Assembly (NCBI GenBank): GCA_015657535.1
Contig: JADHZB010001613.1
Location: 1 to 33,713 of the forward strand
DNA length: 33,713 nucleotides
From: Nephromyces sp. MM_2019
Taxonomy: Eukaryota > Apicomplexa > Aconoidasida > Nephromycida
Direction of reading: 5' to 3'
Position numbers and translations under genes: made by a program. The notes below the pieces were generated by a model that did not search any database, was not told where the DNA came from, and saw nothing but the letters and a program-made list of their open reading frames with translations. Position 1 is the stretch's first letter. Each line of letters opens with the position of its first letter. Of the stretch, positions 10,657 through 21,868 are shown piece after piece.

Positions 10657-11026
10657 CTGCCAGCCAGCCTACCTCAACCGATGCCTACGCAAGCTTTCGT
10701 AGCAAGATATACCACAAAATACGAATATTCAGCACGCTGTAGTAACAAAAAGCAAAGGCTGAGCGTATTCTGAAGCTGGAGACGATATAAACACAGGGAG
10801 AGCAATTTTATTTAGTCTTCAAAACAAAATCATACGGAGGCGTGAGCAGCATGGGTAGGCACCCTTTGGGATAACTAGGTCTACACCAAACTTACTAACA
10901 GAGTTAAAACATGACTCAACAACACACTCAAGTTGTACGCTCGAATCTCAATACTAGAAAAAGATATGCAAATACTTAAAGTATACATTAAACATACAAG
11001 CAAAAATCAGTCCGCAAATGCACATT

Positions 11027-12553
11027 TTACATTGCAAACGAGACGTCAAGCTTGGCCTGATCAGCCAAGTCCAGGATTTCCGTCATCTTTACAGCCTTTC
11101 GTGCAGCCTCATCTAAATCACTGCAAAACATCATTCTCAAGCCACTATTGTCCAACAAGTCCTTTGCAACAGACTGATTTGTGCCCTCCAAACGAATAAC
11201 TAGGGGCTTCGACAGACCAATCTCCTGGGAAGCGTTAATAATTCCAAGGGCTATGATATCGCAGCGCATGATACCCCCAAAGATATTGATCATTATCACT
11301 TTTACAGAGGGATCATTTTGTAGAATTCTGAAGGCCTCCATAACCTGCTGTCCATCTGCACCTCCTCCAACGTCCAAGAAGTTAGCAGGCTCTCCACCGT
11401 ACAAGTTAATTATATCCATAGTAGCCATTGCCAGACCAGCTCCATTAACCATGCACCCGACGTTTCCACTCAAACCCACGTAATTGAGGTTGTGCTTAAT
11501 GGCTTCGACCTCCCTCGGGTCCTCTTGAGAAGCATCTCGTAGTGCAAACACATCAGCCTGACGAAAGGAGGCATTATCATCAAAGTTAATCTTTGCATCG
11601 CATACCAACACACGTCCATCATGGGTCTCAACAAAGGGATTTACCTCCACTAAAGAACAATCTTTTTCGATAAAAAGCTTGTAGAGACCATCAATGCATT
11701 GTGCAGCACTCTCCTTAATCTTCTCGTCTTCGAAGCCCAAGAGTTCACAAAACTCCCTCACTTGACCGCTGGACAGCCCAGTCGCTATATTGACAGGAAA
11801 CTTTACCAAGGCATCGGGGTTCTGCTTCATTATATCTTCTATGCTGGTACCACCAATAGCAGATCCCATTAAAAGAGGGCCCCCACTAGAGCGGTCCATG
11901 AATATCGCAAGGTACCTCTCTTTCCTGATATAGAAACGCTCCCCAATGAGGACAGAGTTGCAAGGTTTCCCCTCAGCTCCAGTCTGCCTCGTAACGAGAG
12001 TGCTACCAAGCATACGACTCGCCACCTCTTTCACCTGTGCCAGTGAGGTACATATTTGAATGCCACTTTGTTGAGAATACTCCTTGAAGGAACCTAAGCC
12101 ACGGCCACCAGCAAGTACCTGAGCCTTCACAACGTAGTCAGTGTTTAAATCCAGGGCCCCAACAGCAGCCTCGACTTCCCGGATGTTTGACGCGGCAACT
12201 CCACGAGGGATGCTTACATCGTATCCCTTAAGGAGCTGCATGGACTGATACTCATGAATGTGCAGATGACGCTTCGTTGGAGAATTGAACAAACTGGGAG
12301 TAGAAACATATAAATCACCTCGCGAACCCAAGCCAATCATGCCACCATTGACGAAGGGGCTCCTATGAGAATCAGTTATCCTCGAGCTACCTGCCCCCAA
12401 AAAAAAGTTACGAGTCGCAAGAGTGGGAGCAAAAACATTCCGTGAGCTTGTATTAAGAAGACTCCCAGGAAAAGACTTCATCGGCGCCTTCTCAAGAGAA
12501 AAGTATGTAGGCCCACATGGCCTTAATGATAACCTTAAGCGAGATTTAATCAT
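11027..12553 (-). CDS. Succinyl-CoA ligase beta subunit, mitochondrial
   Basis: About 508 residues in one exon. The beta subunit pairs with the alpha subunit in the matrix to convert succinyl-CoA, phosphate and NDP into succinate, CoA and NTP in the TCA cycle. The first 95 or so residues are rich in Arg, Ser and Leu with few acids (MIKSRLRLSLRPCGPTYF), consistent with a mitochondrial targeting region, though it is longer than usual. The ATP-grasp part begins HLHIHEYQSMQLLKGY and shows KAQVLAGGRG near residue 145 and VEVNPFVE near 302. The ligase-CoA part shows GNVGCMVNGAGLAMATMD, NFLDVGGGA, NIFGGIMRCD and VIRLEGTN. All family landmarks are present and intact. Nucleotide preference (ATP or GTP) cannot be decided by eye. 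The start is the first ATG, at 12553. It is intronless among intron-rich neighbours. Confidence 0.95.
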   Translation of the reverse strand: MIKSRLRLSLRPCGPTYFSLEKAPMKSFPGSLLNTSSRNVFAPTLATRNFFLGAGSSRITDSHRSPFVNGGMIGLGSRGDLYVSTPSLFNSPTKRHLHIHEYQSMQLLKGYDVSIPRGVAASNIREVEAAVGALDLNTDYVVKAQVLAGGRGLGSFKEYSQQSGIQICTSLAQVKEVASRMLGSTLVTRQTGAEGKPCNSVLIGERFYIRKERYLAIFMDRSSGGPLLMGSAIGGTSIEDIMKQNPDALVKFPVNIATGLSSGQVREFCELLGFEDEKIKESAAQCIDGLYKLFIEKDCSLVEVNPFVETHDGRVLVCDAKINFDDNASFRQADVFALRDASQEDPREVEAIKHNLNYVGLSGNVGCMVNGAGLAMATMDIINLYGGEPANFLDVGGGADGQQVMEAFRILQNDPSVKVIMINIFGGIMRCDIIALGIINASQEIGLSKPLVIRLEGTNQSVAKDLLDNSGLRMMFCSDLDEAARKAVKMTEILDLADQAKLDVSFAM

Positions 12554-12747
12554 CTTCAAAAAATATATTGGTGCATACAGGGGAATAAGCCTTCAATCTT
12601 AAATACTATCTGCTCGAAAGCAATACACAACCGCAAAACGCGTCACAAGGGAATATGGAGCCTCAAACCTTTTGCACCAACATGGAATATGGCGCATTCA
12701 CAAACATATCAACTTTTACTCGTTGAGCTTAGAGCACTAGAGGTTGA

Positions 12748-12975
12748 TCAACTGAGTACTTTGTTTCTATACACTTCACGCTCCTTATATCCCCAATGCC
12801 CCTCCGCTTGCAGCAACTTGCATTTTTCTCCTGTGACTCCTGCGTCAAATGGCATCTCATATCCTGTCCGCCCATACAAAAGCACAACGTAAACTACTCT
12901 CTCTTCAGTATACACTTGCACCGCCGTTTTGCTTGTTGCGATATTTTGCAGTTTACGCTTCTGTGAACCAGCCAT
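12748..12975 (-). CDS. Hypothetical ORF, 75 codons
   Basis: Begins with ATG (MAGSQKRKLQNIATSKT), continues through a mixed charged/hydrophobic stretch (TEERVVYVVLLYGRTGYEM) and ends at a stop at 12748. It sits about 200 bases upstream of the succinyl-CoA ligase start, on the same strand. The composition is protein-like, but an overlapping plus-strand ORF of similar length exists. No motif identifies it, and it may be one exon of a larger gene. Confidence 0.3.
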   Translation of the reverse strand: MAGSQKRKLQNIATSKTAVQVYTEERVVYVVLLYGRTGYEMPFDAGVTGEKCKLLQAEGHWGYKEREVYRNKVLS

Positions 12976-13199
12976 ACTACGAAGTCGCTTGGTGGCATCT
13001 TAAGAGCTCATCAGTCCTCTTAGGGAGTGCCAGCACCACCCTGACCGGTATTTCTTGATTACGCGGCGAGTCAGAATGCCAAGGGAGCCTTACCAGCTGG
13101 GAGCCTCGCCCGCTTTGTAAGTGATAGGAGGTACGGCATCAACATGAACACAAGTCAGCTAGCACATCAAGGTACATATATATGGTTCGGCGGTGCTAT

Positions 13200-14890
13200 T
13201 TACGAGGAGACTTTGGTGTAGCATCGAGCTCCGTGCACACCCCCATAGGGCAAGGCGGCAATGGGCGTAGTGTCAATGTGAAAACCTTTAGTAACCGCAG
13301 AATGCTGCTATAAACACCAGCGTGTGAGGTAACGCGGATAATGTACAGCATGAAACGGTTGCTATTCGTTTGAATTCTAGCAAACCCAGTACTAAGTAGC
13401 AAACTATCTGGGGAGGATATTTTGAAGGCAAAGGTAATCCCTTAGATACTGTAAAAAAATACTGACTGATATGGACAGATTAAGCCATAGCTGGAGCTAT
13501 CAAACAGCTGACGCAGCTTCACTATGAAATTCGTGTACTTTGCCGATATTAAGAGGTTTCGTGATCGACACTCAGGTTTTAAGCTAAAGGGGCTACACCG
13601 CATATAACAAATGCCTCCCTAGCGTATTGGATAGCAGCGCGACCTAGCAGTAGCGCTGGGTTCTTGATCATTGCGAAGTCCGCAATTAATCTAGCACATT
13701 GGTTGCACTGCTAGCAGTAGCCATGTATGTGCCGGTTGCCATAGAAGTACTACCACTTAGTTCTGGTCATGTTTACTCAAAAAAGCTGAAGAAAAAGGCC
13801 TTTCACAATGCTAGATCTGCTCGGATTGTATGGCCCGAAGCTGTTGCACGTTGCGATTGCAGGCCGCGATGCCCTAGCAGGGGGTAAGGGATGGCCGACA
13901 CGAACTGCAGCCCTACGTGACGGAGGTTCTTGAATGACCTCAGAGAGATACGATGATGCGCACCTCTGCCCCAATAATTATCTAATCGTTATATCTTGGT
14001 TTTTTACAGTATCTTTAGGAAATTTATACGTATTTTGGCTGTTACGATATTGACAAGCGTGATAAATAAAAATAGCAGAACCAAAATCCCTTCAAAAGTC
14101 GAAGCTAGGTGCCATAATATGCAAATTCTCACCCACCAGTTTGATACGCCATTGCAGAAACTTCGGTACTTGCCAGTTCAGCATGCTACCCAAAGCGAAA
14201 GCAGCTATATAACTTTCATACCCTGATAACAATGCATACGAAACCATTACCACGCTACCTTACAAGTGAGTACGATTGGAGTCACTACGAAAAGGTACTA
14301 TTCGCTGAAGCATCAAATGAAGAAAAACCATAAAACTAGACATAACCTGCGAGACAAGCCCCTAACAGTAGTTCTAGGTGTAGCTTATTCCAATTGAGTA
14401 GAACAAAATTCGCCTCTAATTGGTCTTGAAAGAACCAAGGCTCCGCTGAGAGCTCACGAGGAGATGGCTCTCCATGCAGGTTAACAAGCATGTCACACTA
14501 CGTAAAAGCACCATGGGCCAGTAAGTGGTAATTTTGCGATTTTAATATAAAACAATTATAAGCCTTTTAATCGTCTGAAAGTTCCTAAGTGGTTTGAATA
14601 CTTCAGCTGAATGTATTACCGGGAAAGTTGATGATAGTTGTGGTGGCTAGGCCTAATGAGTGAGCGTCCGTTCCACTGTGGCTTTGGACTCGTACAAACT
14701 GTACAAACATATACCGGATTGAGGTACAGTGGGCTGCCCTTGCACCTTCGTATGGAGAGCGCTGGTTAAAAAAAGTGGGGGTTAGGATTTTATCATAATG
14801 GGGCTAGACTTTTGCGTGCTTGAAAGACGGTAAGCTTCTAGCGCGTACAAGCTAGACCTCTCTGCTTCTTCACATGCCTTAAGCTCAATT
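13200..14890 (-). CDS. Unknown multi-exon gene
   Basis: Exons on the minus strand: about 14890-14830 (KACEEAERSSLYALEAYR), 14761-14620 (acceptor TTTTTTTAACCAG), 14497-14347, 14222-14137, possibly one near 13960-13900, 13710-13597 and terminal 13307-13200 (TAA). Junction 14347/14222 agrees in phase, and 14137/13710 and 13597/13307 are all phase 0. The 14620/14497 join does not agree and may hide a small exon. Residue content: SAEPWFFQDQLEANFVLLNW, then ELLLGACLAG running into YESYIAAFALGSMLNWQVPK, then a CNQC pair followed by ARLIADFAMIKNPALLLGRA. The C-terminus is DTTPIAALPYGGVHGARCY. The hydrophobic, aromatic-rich middle suggests a membrane-associated protein. I cannot place it in a family. 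Confidence 0.55.
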
Positions 14891-15214
14891 CTTGACAATT
14901 AACACTTAATCCGTAAAACAGGGGGGTAATAAGAAATCTAGAACTGAGCCTTAGCGTTTAATTTACCATTTTCGCAAATCTTTACATGTTTATAGTATTT
15001 GTCATCTACACGTGAAAGCTAATGAGGTTGCACTATCGCTACGCAACAAAGAAGTCTTTTCCGAAGCTAGAGCAGAGAAATATATTAAAAGGTACAATGA
15101 ATAGATTAAATTCCTAATGAAAGCAAGTTAACCACTGGAAAGTACCACTGTAATCGCACGGAAGGCGAGCATCCTTGCAGTCGAAATCTATCCCAGGGTC
15201 CGTTTATTTTTACG

Positions 15215-16604
15215 TTAAAATTGACTACCGAGAGGCATCCTTATGAGTGTTAACGCCTTCCATACTGTCGGTACCAAATTTTTACTATCCCATTCAAGCA
15301 ATGGAAAGACTGATAGAGAGGTCTGTAGAGCCCTACGAGAATGGGCACTTAACTTCATTACGATGTCTGGTTTCACAGCAAATCTAAAAGTTGTAGCAGC
15401 ATAACTAGCCAGAACTTGCTGATTCAGCAACCTGCAAATATCAGAAGCTATCATTTGTCGTCTCCTTTCACCCTAAAGTAAGAACTAAAAATGTAGAAGT
15501 GTGATGCCACTTATTAACAATGACTCAAGCATGTTTATCAAATTCCTTTCGACTTCGCTAGTCTTGACTTGCAGCATGGATACGAGTTTAAACATGTCAG
15601 GCACTGCAGCTGCCTGGGTCCTAGCATTAACCATGTCTACATACTTTTTCCGACCTTCCCAATACGGCCAGAAAAAACCAACGTGGCCCACGGTGCCCCA
15701 GAAGCTAGGCTCGAATATAAGCTTATAACAGGCTTTTGAATTTGATTTAGGCAGACACATGAAAACAAACTCCTTTACACTCACAACTAAAATAAATTTC
15801 GTGCTTTAAGTTAATGTGATCACATTAGTCAAACGCTTAAACTATGGCGTTATTAGTTCACTATGGAATGAATTTTTGCCTGCCAAGTACTCACTCTGGT
15901 TTATCAAAGAGTATCATGATCTTTTAAAATTTGGGACTCTGAAAGAAAATCTTCGGCAAAATTTCATATTGAACTTGTTTAGAAAATTGGAAGATACCTT
16001 ATTTACAACTGAAGGGCGTGGATTTTTAATGATGATTGTTCTGATTTTAGGAGCTAGCCTAAAACCTTTTTCTGTACTTGAAATATTCTTCAATAAATTC
16101 TTATGCAAAAATTGTTAGCTCAATCAGCGGATAAATCCTTAGATAATGGGCTGTTCGACGTAGGCTTTGCCCTTAACCGGAGTTCATATATTTCCAAAAA
16201 AAGAAATTTTCACGGTAGGCTTCATATGCACTAACGGTGAATGTCCACGTCTCAATGAGTATCCAGTTGCAGTTAATCCTAACTTAGTTACTTATAATAA
16301 TCGTATGGTGTCATCTTACCAAGTATGACATACGGATGAACAATCCCAGGTTTAGCTCCTTGGTAATACATTACCTGAACCCTACCAAGTTCTGGCATAT
16401 CTTCATATATAACAGATTGTATACGGTCGGATTTTCCCGACTTACCACGGCCTGTAAAGTAAGCAGGATTGTCAGTAAATAAAAAATATTACTGGCGTTA
16501 CACTCATAACACAGGGGCACGTACATACAAAAAATAGGTACAACTTTACTTACGAAAAAAGAATGGCCTTCAGGCAGCCACTTCTTTTTCATCCCATTGC
16601 CCAT
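15215..16604 (-). CDS. Unknown multi-exon gene (one or two genes)
   Basis: The first exon starts at ATG 16604 (MGNGMKKKWLPEGHSFF), with an in-frame stop 12 codons upstream, and ends at a GTAAGT donor (16553) or the overlapping GTAAAG (16549). The second exon begins at 16451 after TTACTTTACAG and reads DRIQSVIYEDMPELGRVQVM, then KPGIVHPYVILGKMTPYDYY. The GTAAAG donor fits its phase. It then meets either TAA at 16288-16290 or a GTAACT donor. Further exons start at 15786 after ATTTTAG (EPSFWGTVGHVGFFWPYWEG) and run 15472-15215 to a stop (ASDICRLLNQQVLASYAATT). So this is either a protein of about 75 residues plus a second gene, or one longer gene with an intron of about 500 bases. The Trp/Phe-rich GHVGFFWPYW stretch suggests membrane contact. 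No family is recognised. Confidence 0.55.
15816..16118 (+). CDS. Hypothetical ORF inside opposite-strand intron
   Basis: A 100-codon plus-strand frame lies wholly inside the proposed large intron or intergenic gap of the minus-strand gene. Its composition is AT-rich but protein-like (YSLWFIKEYHDLLKFGTLKE, then a hydrophobic LMMIVLILGASLKPF). Its first codon in this reading is not ATG. No family is recognised. It could be a degenerate organelle or mobile-element fragment, or chance. Confidence 0.2.
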   Translation: MITLVKRLNYGVISSLWNEFLPAKYSLWFIKEYHDLLKFGTLKENLRQNFILNLFRKLEDTLFTTEGRGFLMMIVLILGASLKPFSVLEIFFNKFLCKNC

Positions 16605-16987
16605 GCGAACGACTCTAGCCTCAAAACAATACTACACGTTCACTACTTTGAACGCTCGTCTAACCGCTCTCAGTAATGCTAAGTTTATTTAAGTGAATGT
16701 AAACGAGGCCACAACATCGATTTATGATTTCCCTTCGTCGTAACGTCAGATGAAGCTAAAAAAACTTATGACACCTAACCTAGAGCAACCCCTGGTTGTG
16801 CAAATTTAGAGTGTAAAATGGCCCAGATTTTCTGTGTACACGTTGCGCATGCGCCGGTGCATGTATGGTAGGATATGGAGCAACCGGTACTTGCAGCCCA
16901 GGGCGTAAAGGCAAGATATACGAAACAAAGGCCGCTTTCTACTGACACAACTTGCTATAATACTGCGGGCCCTACAAACCAGGCAAA

Positions 16988-18001
16988 CTATTCCAGGTAC
17001 CTACTCAATCGCTGACCATAAACTCCCTTTAGTAGTGTGTCATTCAAGTTCTTGGATTCACCCATCGCGGAAGTACTTAATACTTTTCTGTCAGAGATTT
17101 CTTCTTCCGAAATGTGAAACCGGAGGTATCCAATTTCTCGCCTAATAGGCTGACAAGTAGACCACGCGTGCAATACGCTGAGAAACTGCGTACACAACCT
17201 TACTCCAAAGAACGAGCTTTTCTCTGCACTTTTGACGAAACAAACAGCGGGATAGATCTCCTCTTCGCTGTCGCTCGATGCGGAGAGTCGCTGATAGGTA
17301 TAACATAATTTAGGCGGAAAGAGCATCAAATAATAATGCAATGGTATTTCGTATAAATTTAAATCGTGCTGGAGCTAAGCAAGGAACTACTAGCAATATT
17401 TTAGTGTTGGTACTAGAAAATGAACCAAATTCAAAGCTTTTTCTTCGTATGTTATAGGTATGATTATATATACTTGTATGGTAGATGGTGCTATAAATTT
17501 TTGGCAGGTAAGACCTGTCAGGCATGGAAACACGAGTGAACAACAAACTATAAAAGTAGTCGCATTTCAAAAGGGGAATTTTTATAATGCTTTATGGATG
17601 ATAATTCGCTTACTAGACAACCTAAATATACATAGTGGATTAATTTGCAAAAGTAGCAAGATGACATAAAATAATTATATGGTTGCTTTTACGGATAAAA
17701 TAGCTTTAAAAAATTTAAACTCATTGCATACAAGCGCGGCGGAATCGGTGCCTTGCCTATGTATATCTGAATTTTATCGATTACCTGCCTCGAGTCCGGC
17801 AGCCCGAACAGCTTCAAAACGCTCTCTTTTTGTTCCTGATCTAGGGGGGGAACTCTATGGCCTTCGAAAATAACACTTTGGTCAGTATAGCTAACGGCTC
17901 CAAAGTTTTCAAGCGCTGGATGAAAAATGAAAAGATACGAAGTCTCGGGTGGGCAAGCTAATCTAGTCGCTATATACGCGACAGAATGAACAAAACTAAA
18001 A
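16988..18001 (-). CDS. Unknown multi-exon gene, 3' part
   Basis: Two strong exons are visible. One is 18001-17785, bounded by TTACTTCAG and CAG|GTAATC; it contains HSVAYIATRLACPPETSY, ALENFGAVSYTDQSVIFEGH and KESVLKLFGLPDSRQ, and ends phase 0. The other is terminal, 17290-16988, after TTATACCTATCAG; it reads ASSDSEEEIYPAVCFVKSAE, then RREIGYLRFHISEEEISDRK to a stop. A possible small exon lies near 17500 (TCQKFIAPSTIQ before GTATAT). A further upstream exon may lie at 18030-18130 (SSQHLHASFPAMVFYGLHAP). The acidic-serine stretch DSEEE and Ser-rich tail are possible phosphorylation targets. I cannot name the family. The 5' end is not found. Confidence 0.5.
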
Positions 18002-18426
18002 CTGAAGTAAAATTAATCATTGAAAGCAAATAGTGAGTGTAGGGAGGGGGTTGGCGCATGCAATCCATAGAACACCATTGCAGGGAAAGAGGCATGCAAG
18101 TGCTGTGAGCTTGTAATAATCTGCGCTAGCAGCTAGAATGGACAGCGATACGCATATGGTGCCATTTATAAAAAGAAAACTGCGTTCATTGAGGCACATA
18201 CTTAATTTTACGCTTCACAGAAAATTATCCATTTCATAGACATTCTGATAACAACCATATTCTCAGCAGGGAAAAAAGTAACATCGTACTAATATTGCTA
18301 CCATTGCTATTACTAAGCTTTATGTGAAACCCCTGCAAGAATAACGTGGGGCTAATAATATTGTAAGGCTCTGTTACAAGCTTTTTTCAAACTTCTCGAT
18401 GTAGCGCATTAAAATAAAAAAAAAAA

Positions 18427-19839
18427 CTAGAAGCTGGCACTATACGCACGAGCTGCAGGATGATGAACTTCCTGAATCGGTCGTGACAACAGCCCAACAT
18501 AGCTCTCCTCTTCCTGCAATCCTTCAGATAATGATTGCCTCCTAGACTTTCCTTGCTCCTCGATTTGGTCTTCGAAATAGTCAGTTTGATAACTGAGTTT
18601 TCGTAGATCTGCAGCTTCCAATAACTCATCAGGGTATTTGCTAGGCTTTAGCCCGGGTGAAGCGACCGTAGAAGCCCCACCCACGCTAACTCGATGGCTT
18701 TCTAGCTTATTCTTGACAACCAAGTTGTCGGGTGGTGGGGTTGTCGTCGGTAGCACAGACATTTTCAGCATGCTATAAGTCCCGTTGAGTATGCTGTTAT
18801 TAACTAAGTGTGCAGCACCACCTGAAGGTAAACTTCACCTGAACACCTTTTTCGAGCTGGCAGCATTCAGTTAGTTTGCGTAGTGATAAAGGAATAGATG
18901 GAGAAACTTGGAGAAAACATCAAAATAGAAAAAATGGTATTATAAGCTGAATTATCGGTAACTAGCAACTTAGTTTTTGCAGCTTTTTATCGTAAAAAAA
19001 CTCGAAGGTTAAAACCTGTAATAGGTAAAAGCAGCCGCCAGCCAAGCTCTTCTTTAAGTGCAGTTAGCACATGAATTTGATTAGCCCTAAAAAACCACAC
19101 CTACCCACTTGCCAACACATTACTAATTGTAAAGGCACTACTCTTCCTCACTCAAAAAAGGGAAGTATGCCACTTTCATCACCGATAAGACAAGGAGGAA
19201 GTTCATATGCAATGTGTAATAGCTACCTTGCTACTTTGTGATCTCAGGAGAGACTAAATGCTCTTGTACTCTTGATTTATCATTCCATTATTGCCGCAAA
19301 AGCAACTTTATATTTTCTGTAGCTGTATTTACTCATTTTGACTGAGAAGGCTGTAAAGCAACATCATTTCGGACACCGACGCTTGCAAGTAGCGTAGGTC
19401 GTTAGTGCCACTAATGTATCTCTGCTTAACCAAAGCTTTTTCTTATACCATCGAAAAAGGTGAAACTGATAGTTTATCGCTAATTGGTAATCATGAGAAG
19501 ACTTTTAACGACCATAGGTATATGAATATACTCAAAGCGATGCTTTAGCGCAGAACCTTATTGCTGTGCACTCATTGATACTCTAGCACGGCTGCCATAA
19601 ATTTGCAATTGCTTGTGCCACTAAAGCAAAATCAGAGAATTTCTTCCAAGTTTCAGTATACTATCGATCTTATTGATACGGCGATGTAGTTCTGCATTTT
19701 GAACATTCAAATGAATAGACATTTCACCCGTTTTACAAGCCGGCTCCTGTTCGTGCAACGGTGCACAACTTGTGAGATTTTCGGTTACGCCATCATAAAC
19801 TAGAGAAATATTTGGCAGATCAATTAAGCTAGTGTACGG
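18427..19839 (-). CDS. Unknown coiled-coil-like protein, phase-consistent exons
   Basis: Exons 19839-19662, 19441-19333, 19086-19016 and 18821-18427 (TAG). All three joins agree in phase (1, 2, 1) and have GT/AG ends. The joined protein starts in an open frame (DLPNISLVYDGVTENLTS) and continues as a charged helical region (NAELHRRINKID, then KALVKQRYISGTNDLRYLQA and LKEELGWRLLLP). It ends with a disordered, proline/serine-rich and acidic tail (PTTTPPPDN, YFEDQIEEQGKSRRQSLSEG). An RRQS site resembles a basic-directed kinase site. More 5' sequence probably lies at 19995-20038 (SDAPSDTLRLSSE) and near 20155 (MSAKLARRLLLQV), but those joins did not agree in phase. No family is recognised; it is possibly lineage-specific. 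Confidence 0.6.
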
Positions 19840-20419
19840 CTGTCGTTAGTAGTGCCAAAAGGTTATGGTCTGCATGCCTACTCGTAATGTAACAAAGCAG
19901 CCATTTGGATGACCATACCAAGGTAATTTTTTACAATGTATACGCTGTATTTAGTGTATAAAAATGTGCCTGTTGGGCAAAATCAACTTGCCACCTTCGC
20001 TGGATAGTCGCAGGGTATCGGAAGGTGCGTCGGACAAGCTTAGAACACCAGCAATAATATGAGCCCATCAAAGCAAAGTAAATTGGGTCTTTTTCGTAGG
20101 CAAAATAAGCTTTTACCACTTGTAGTAGCAACCGGCGAGCTAGTTTTGCACTCATAAAGGTGGCCTATCGGCATGAAAAACCACGTATAATTCTGTGTCA
20201 TGTAGCATTAAGCAATCGGGAGAAGCCGGGATAGCTGCCAAACTCATGCCGCATTCGTGCATCTTATTAGTTTTTGTAGCAAAGTGCTATGCTCCCTATA
20301 GAAGTGCTCATCAATAAACTACGTAGCTGCGTAGAAATCCTTTTATTTTTGATAATTATAGAGTTTTGCTTAGCACATAGTCACTCTTGTGTGTTAAAAG
20401 CATTTTTCACGCTGCACAG

Positions 20420-20990
20420 GATTGTCGGAGTTTGTGATTGAGGTTGCTTAGCATTGGCGGGTTTGTATTTGAGGTGGCTTAGCATGGGGAGGTGCAGCAT
20501 CTTGGTGGTGTAGGAATGAAGGGGCCCAGTAGTATTGGGGGTGCCAAAGGTCAACAGGCTTAGTATGGGGGGTGAACGCAAAAGGACTTATCAGATTAGG
20601 ACTTGATTGAACTAGAATCATGGGATTCAGCGTTGATGGGGGAGGCTTAAGTTTGAGGGGGAAACAAGGCAGAGAAAGGATGCGGGGAGGGGAGGGGTAT
20701 AGAAAGGGTGCGGGGGGGGAGAGGGAGAGAAAGCGTGGGGGGGGAAAGGTAGAGAAAGTGTGGAAGGCAACCAGGCAGAGAAAGGATAGCAACAATCAGG
20801 TAGATATTTTTTGACTGAGCATCCTCAGCGGTGACAAGATTCATGCAGCACGAAGGTGGTGGAGAATGAGCTCGGGGTAATATCGAGATGGCTCAAAAAA
20901 CTGATCAGCATATATGAGCGGTCGCTTGCCAGGAAGCACCCGAAAAGAGGGTGGTGAGTCCCCTTGGGGGGCGGCTCATTAATGAGGGAG
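20420..20990 (+). repeat. G-rich minisatellite block
   Basis: The plus strand is strongly G-rich and C-poor. Degenerate units recur: TTGCTTAGCAT(T)GG-like words at 20445-20575, then (G)GCAGAGAAAG(G/T)-(A/G)TG-(C/G)GGGG-like units at 20670-20790. Runs of 4-8 Gs could form G-quadruplexes. The ORFs in it on both strands are low-complexity (Gly/Arg or Pro/Leu/Ser) and not credible genes. It marks the change from the compact gene-bearing left part to the repeat-rich right part. Confidence 0.7.
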
Positions 20991-20997
20991 CCGCTCG
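20976..20997. repeat. Short hairpin next to the G-rich block
   Basis: CGGCTC and GAGCCG arms flank ATTAATGAGG, whose centre CTCATTAATGAG is itself palindromic. It lies at the right edge of the G-rich minisatellite. No function can be assigned. Confidence 0.5.
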
Positions 20998-21330
20998 AAA
21001 AGGTGGGAAGGAGCTCAATCGTGAAGTTTGGTTCAAAATGCAGGATAAAGTAATAAGCTGGCTAAGTACTGTATACGGAATTACAAAATAAACATATGTA
21101 CTCCCTATTATGCATCACAATAAATGAGTAGGTTAAGTAAATGACAAACGTTGGTACATAAGTTGCTCAGTTGGCTCTTGAATCCGGGTAACCAGTAACC
21201 TGGGCTTCAACAGCTGCAACTGTGGTAGCAAGTTATTCCCATATGTAGTATTCATGATTGAAAGTCCAAGATATGTTGAGGCGCACACACGCAGGAAGAT
21301 GACAAATAATGATGAAAATTGCAATAACTA

Positions 21331-21552
21331 GTGTCTGAAAAAGTAAGTCATTTGCAAGGTCTAATAAAAGCAGGTCAAAAAATTTTTGAAGGCGTTTTAT
21401 ATTGTATAGCAAGAGCAATAGAGCATGGATTGATGAACGCTGAAGAATACGGGCATTCTGTAAGATGCAGAGCTGGAAAAATGAGACAAAAAAGAGGGCA
21501 AAAAACAAAGCATGATTCTGGTGCGTATTCCTTGCAAAACTTGAAAGCTTGA
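21331..21552 (+). CDS. Hypothetical ORF, basic and AT-rich
   Basis: 73 codons beginning with GTG and no in-frame ATG near the start, so if real it is an exon or a relic. Content is protein-like (EGVLYCIARAIEHGLMNAEE, then basic KMRQKRGQKTK). The opposite strand is also open and hydrophobic, so strand is uncertain. No recognised family. Confidence 0.2.
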   Translation: MSEKVSHLQGLIKAGQKIFEGVLYCIARAIEHGLMNAEEYGHSVRCRAGKMRQKRGQKTKHDSGAYSLQNLKA

Positions 21553-21868
21553 GTTTTAAAGTCGCATGCAAATCAGCACATGTTCAAAATGTGGTGTAGT
21601 GTTCTAATCAAAAAAAGGTTACGGGGTGTATCGAAGCTTTGCAGCGTCAGTACTCGCGAAAAATAAGTCACTCATGATACATGTCAAAAATCGCTCGCTT
21701 ACTCATCAAATATATTAAAATTCACTCAGCTTCTCATCAAATATCTCAAAGTCACAAGTATATGCTACGTTAAAGTAGTACTACAGTATTTCATGGCTGC
21801 CAGTAAACCTTTCGTGTTATAATCCGAGAATCACGATATTTGCTCAGTTTAGTCAAAGAGTTAATTGC

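Noticed and set aside
20448..20795. Proline/leucine/serine-rich minus-strand ORF of 115 codons
   Set aside because: It is the complement of the G-rich minisatellite; the composition is dictated by the repeat.
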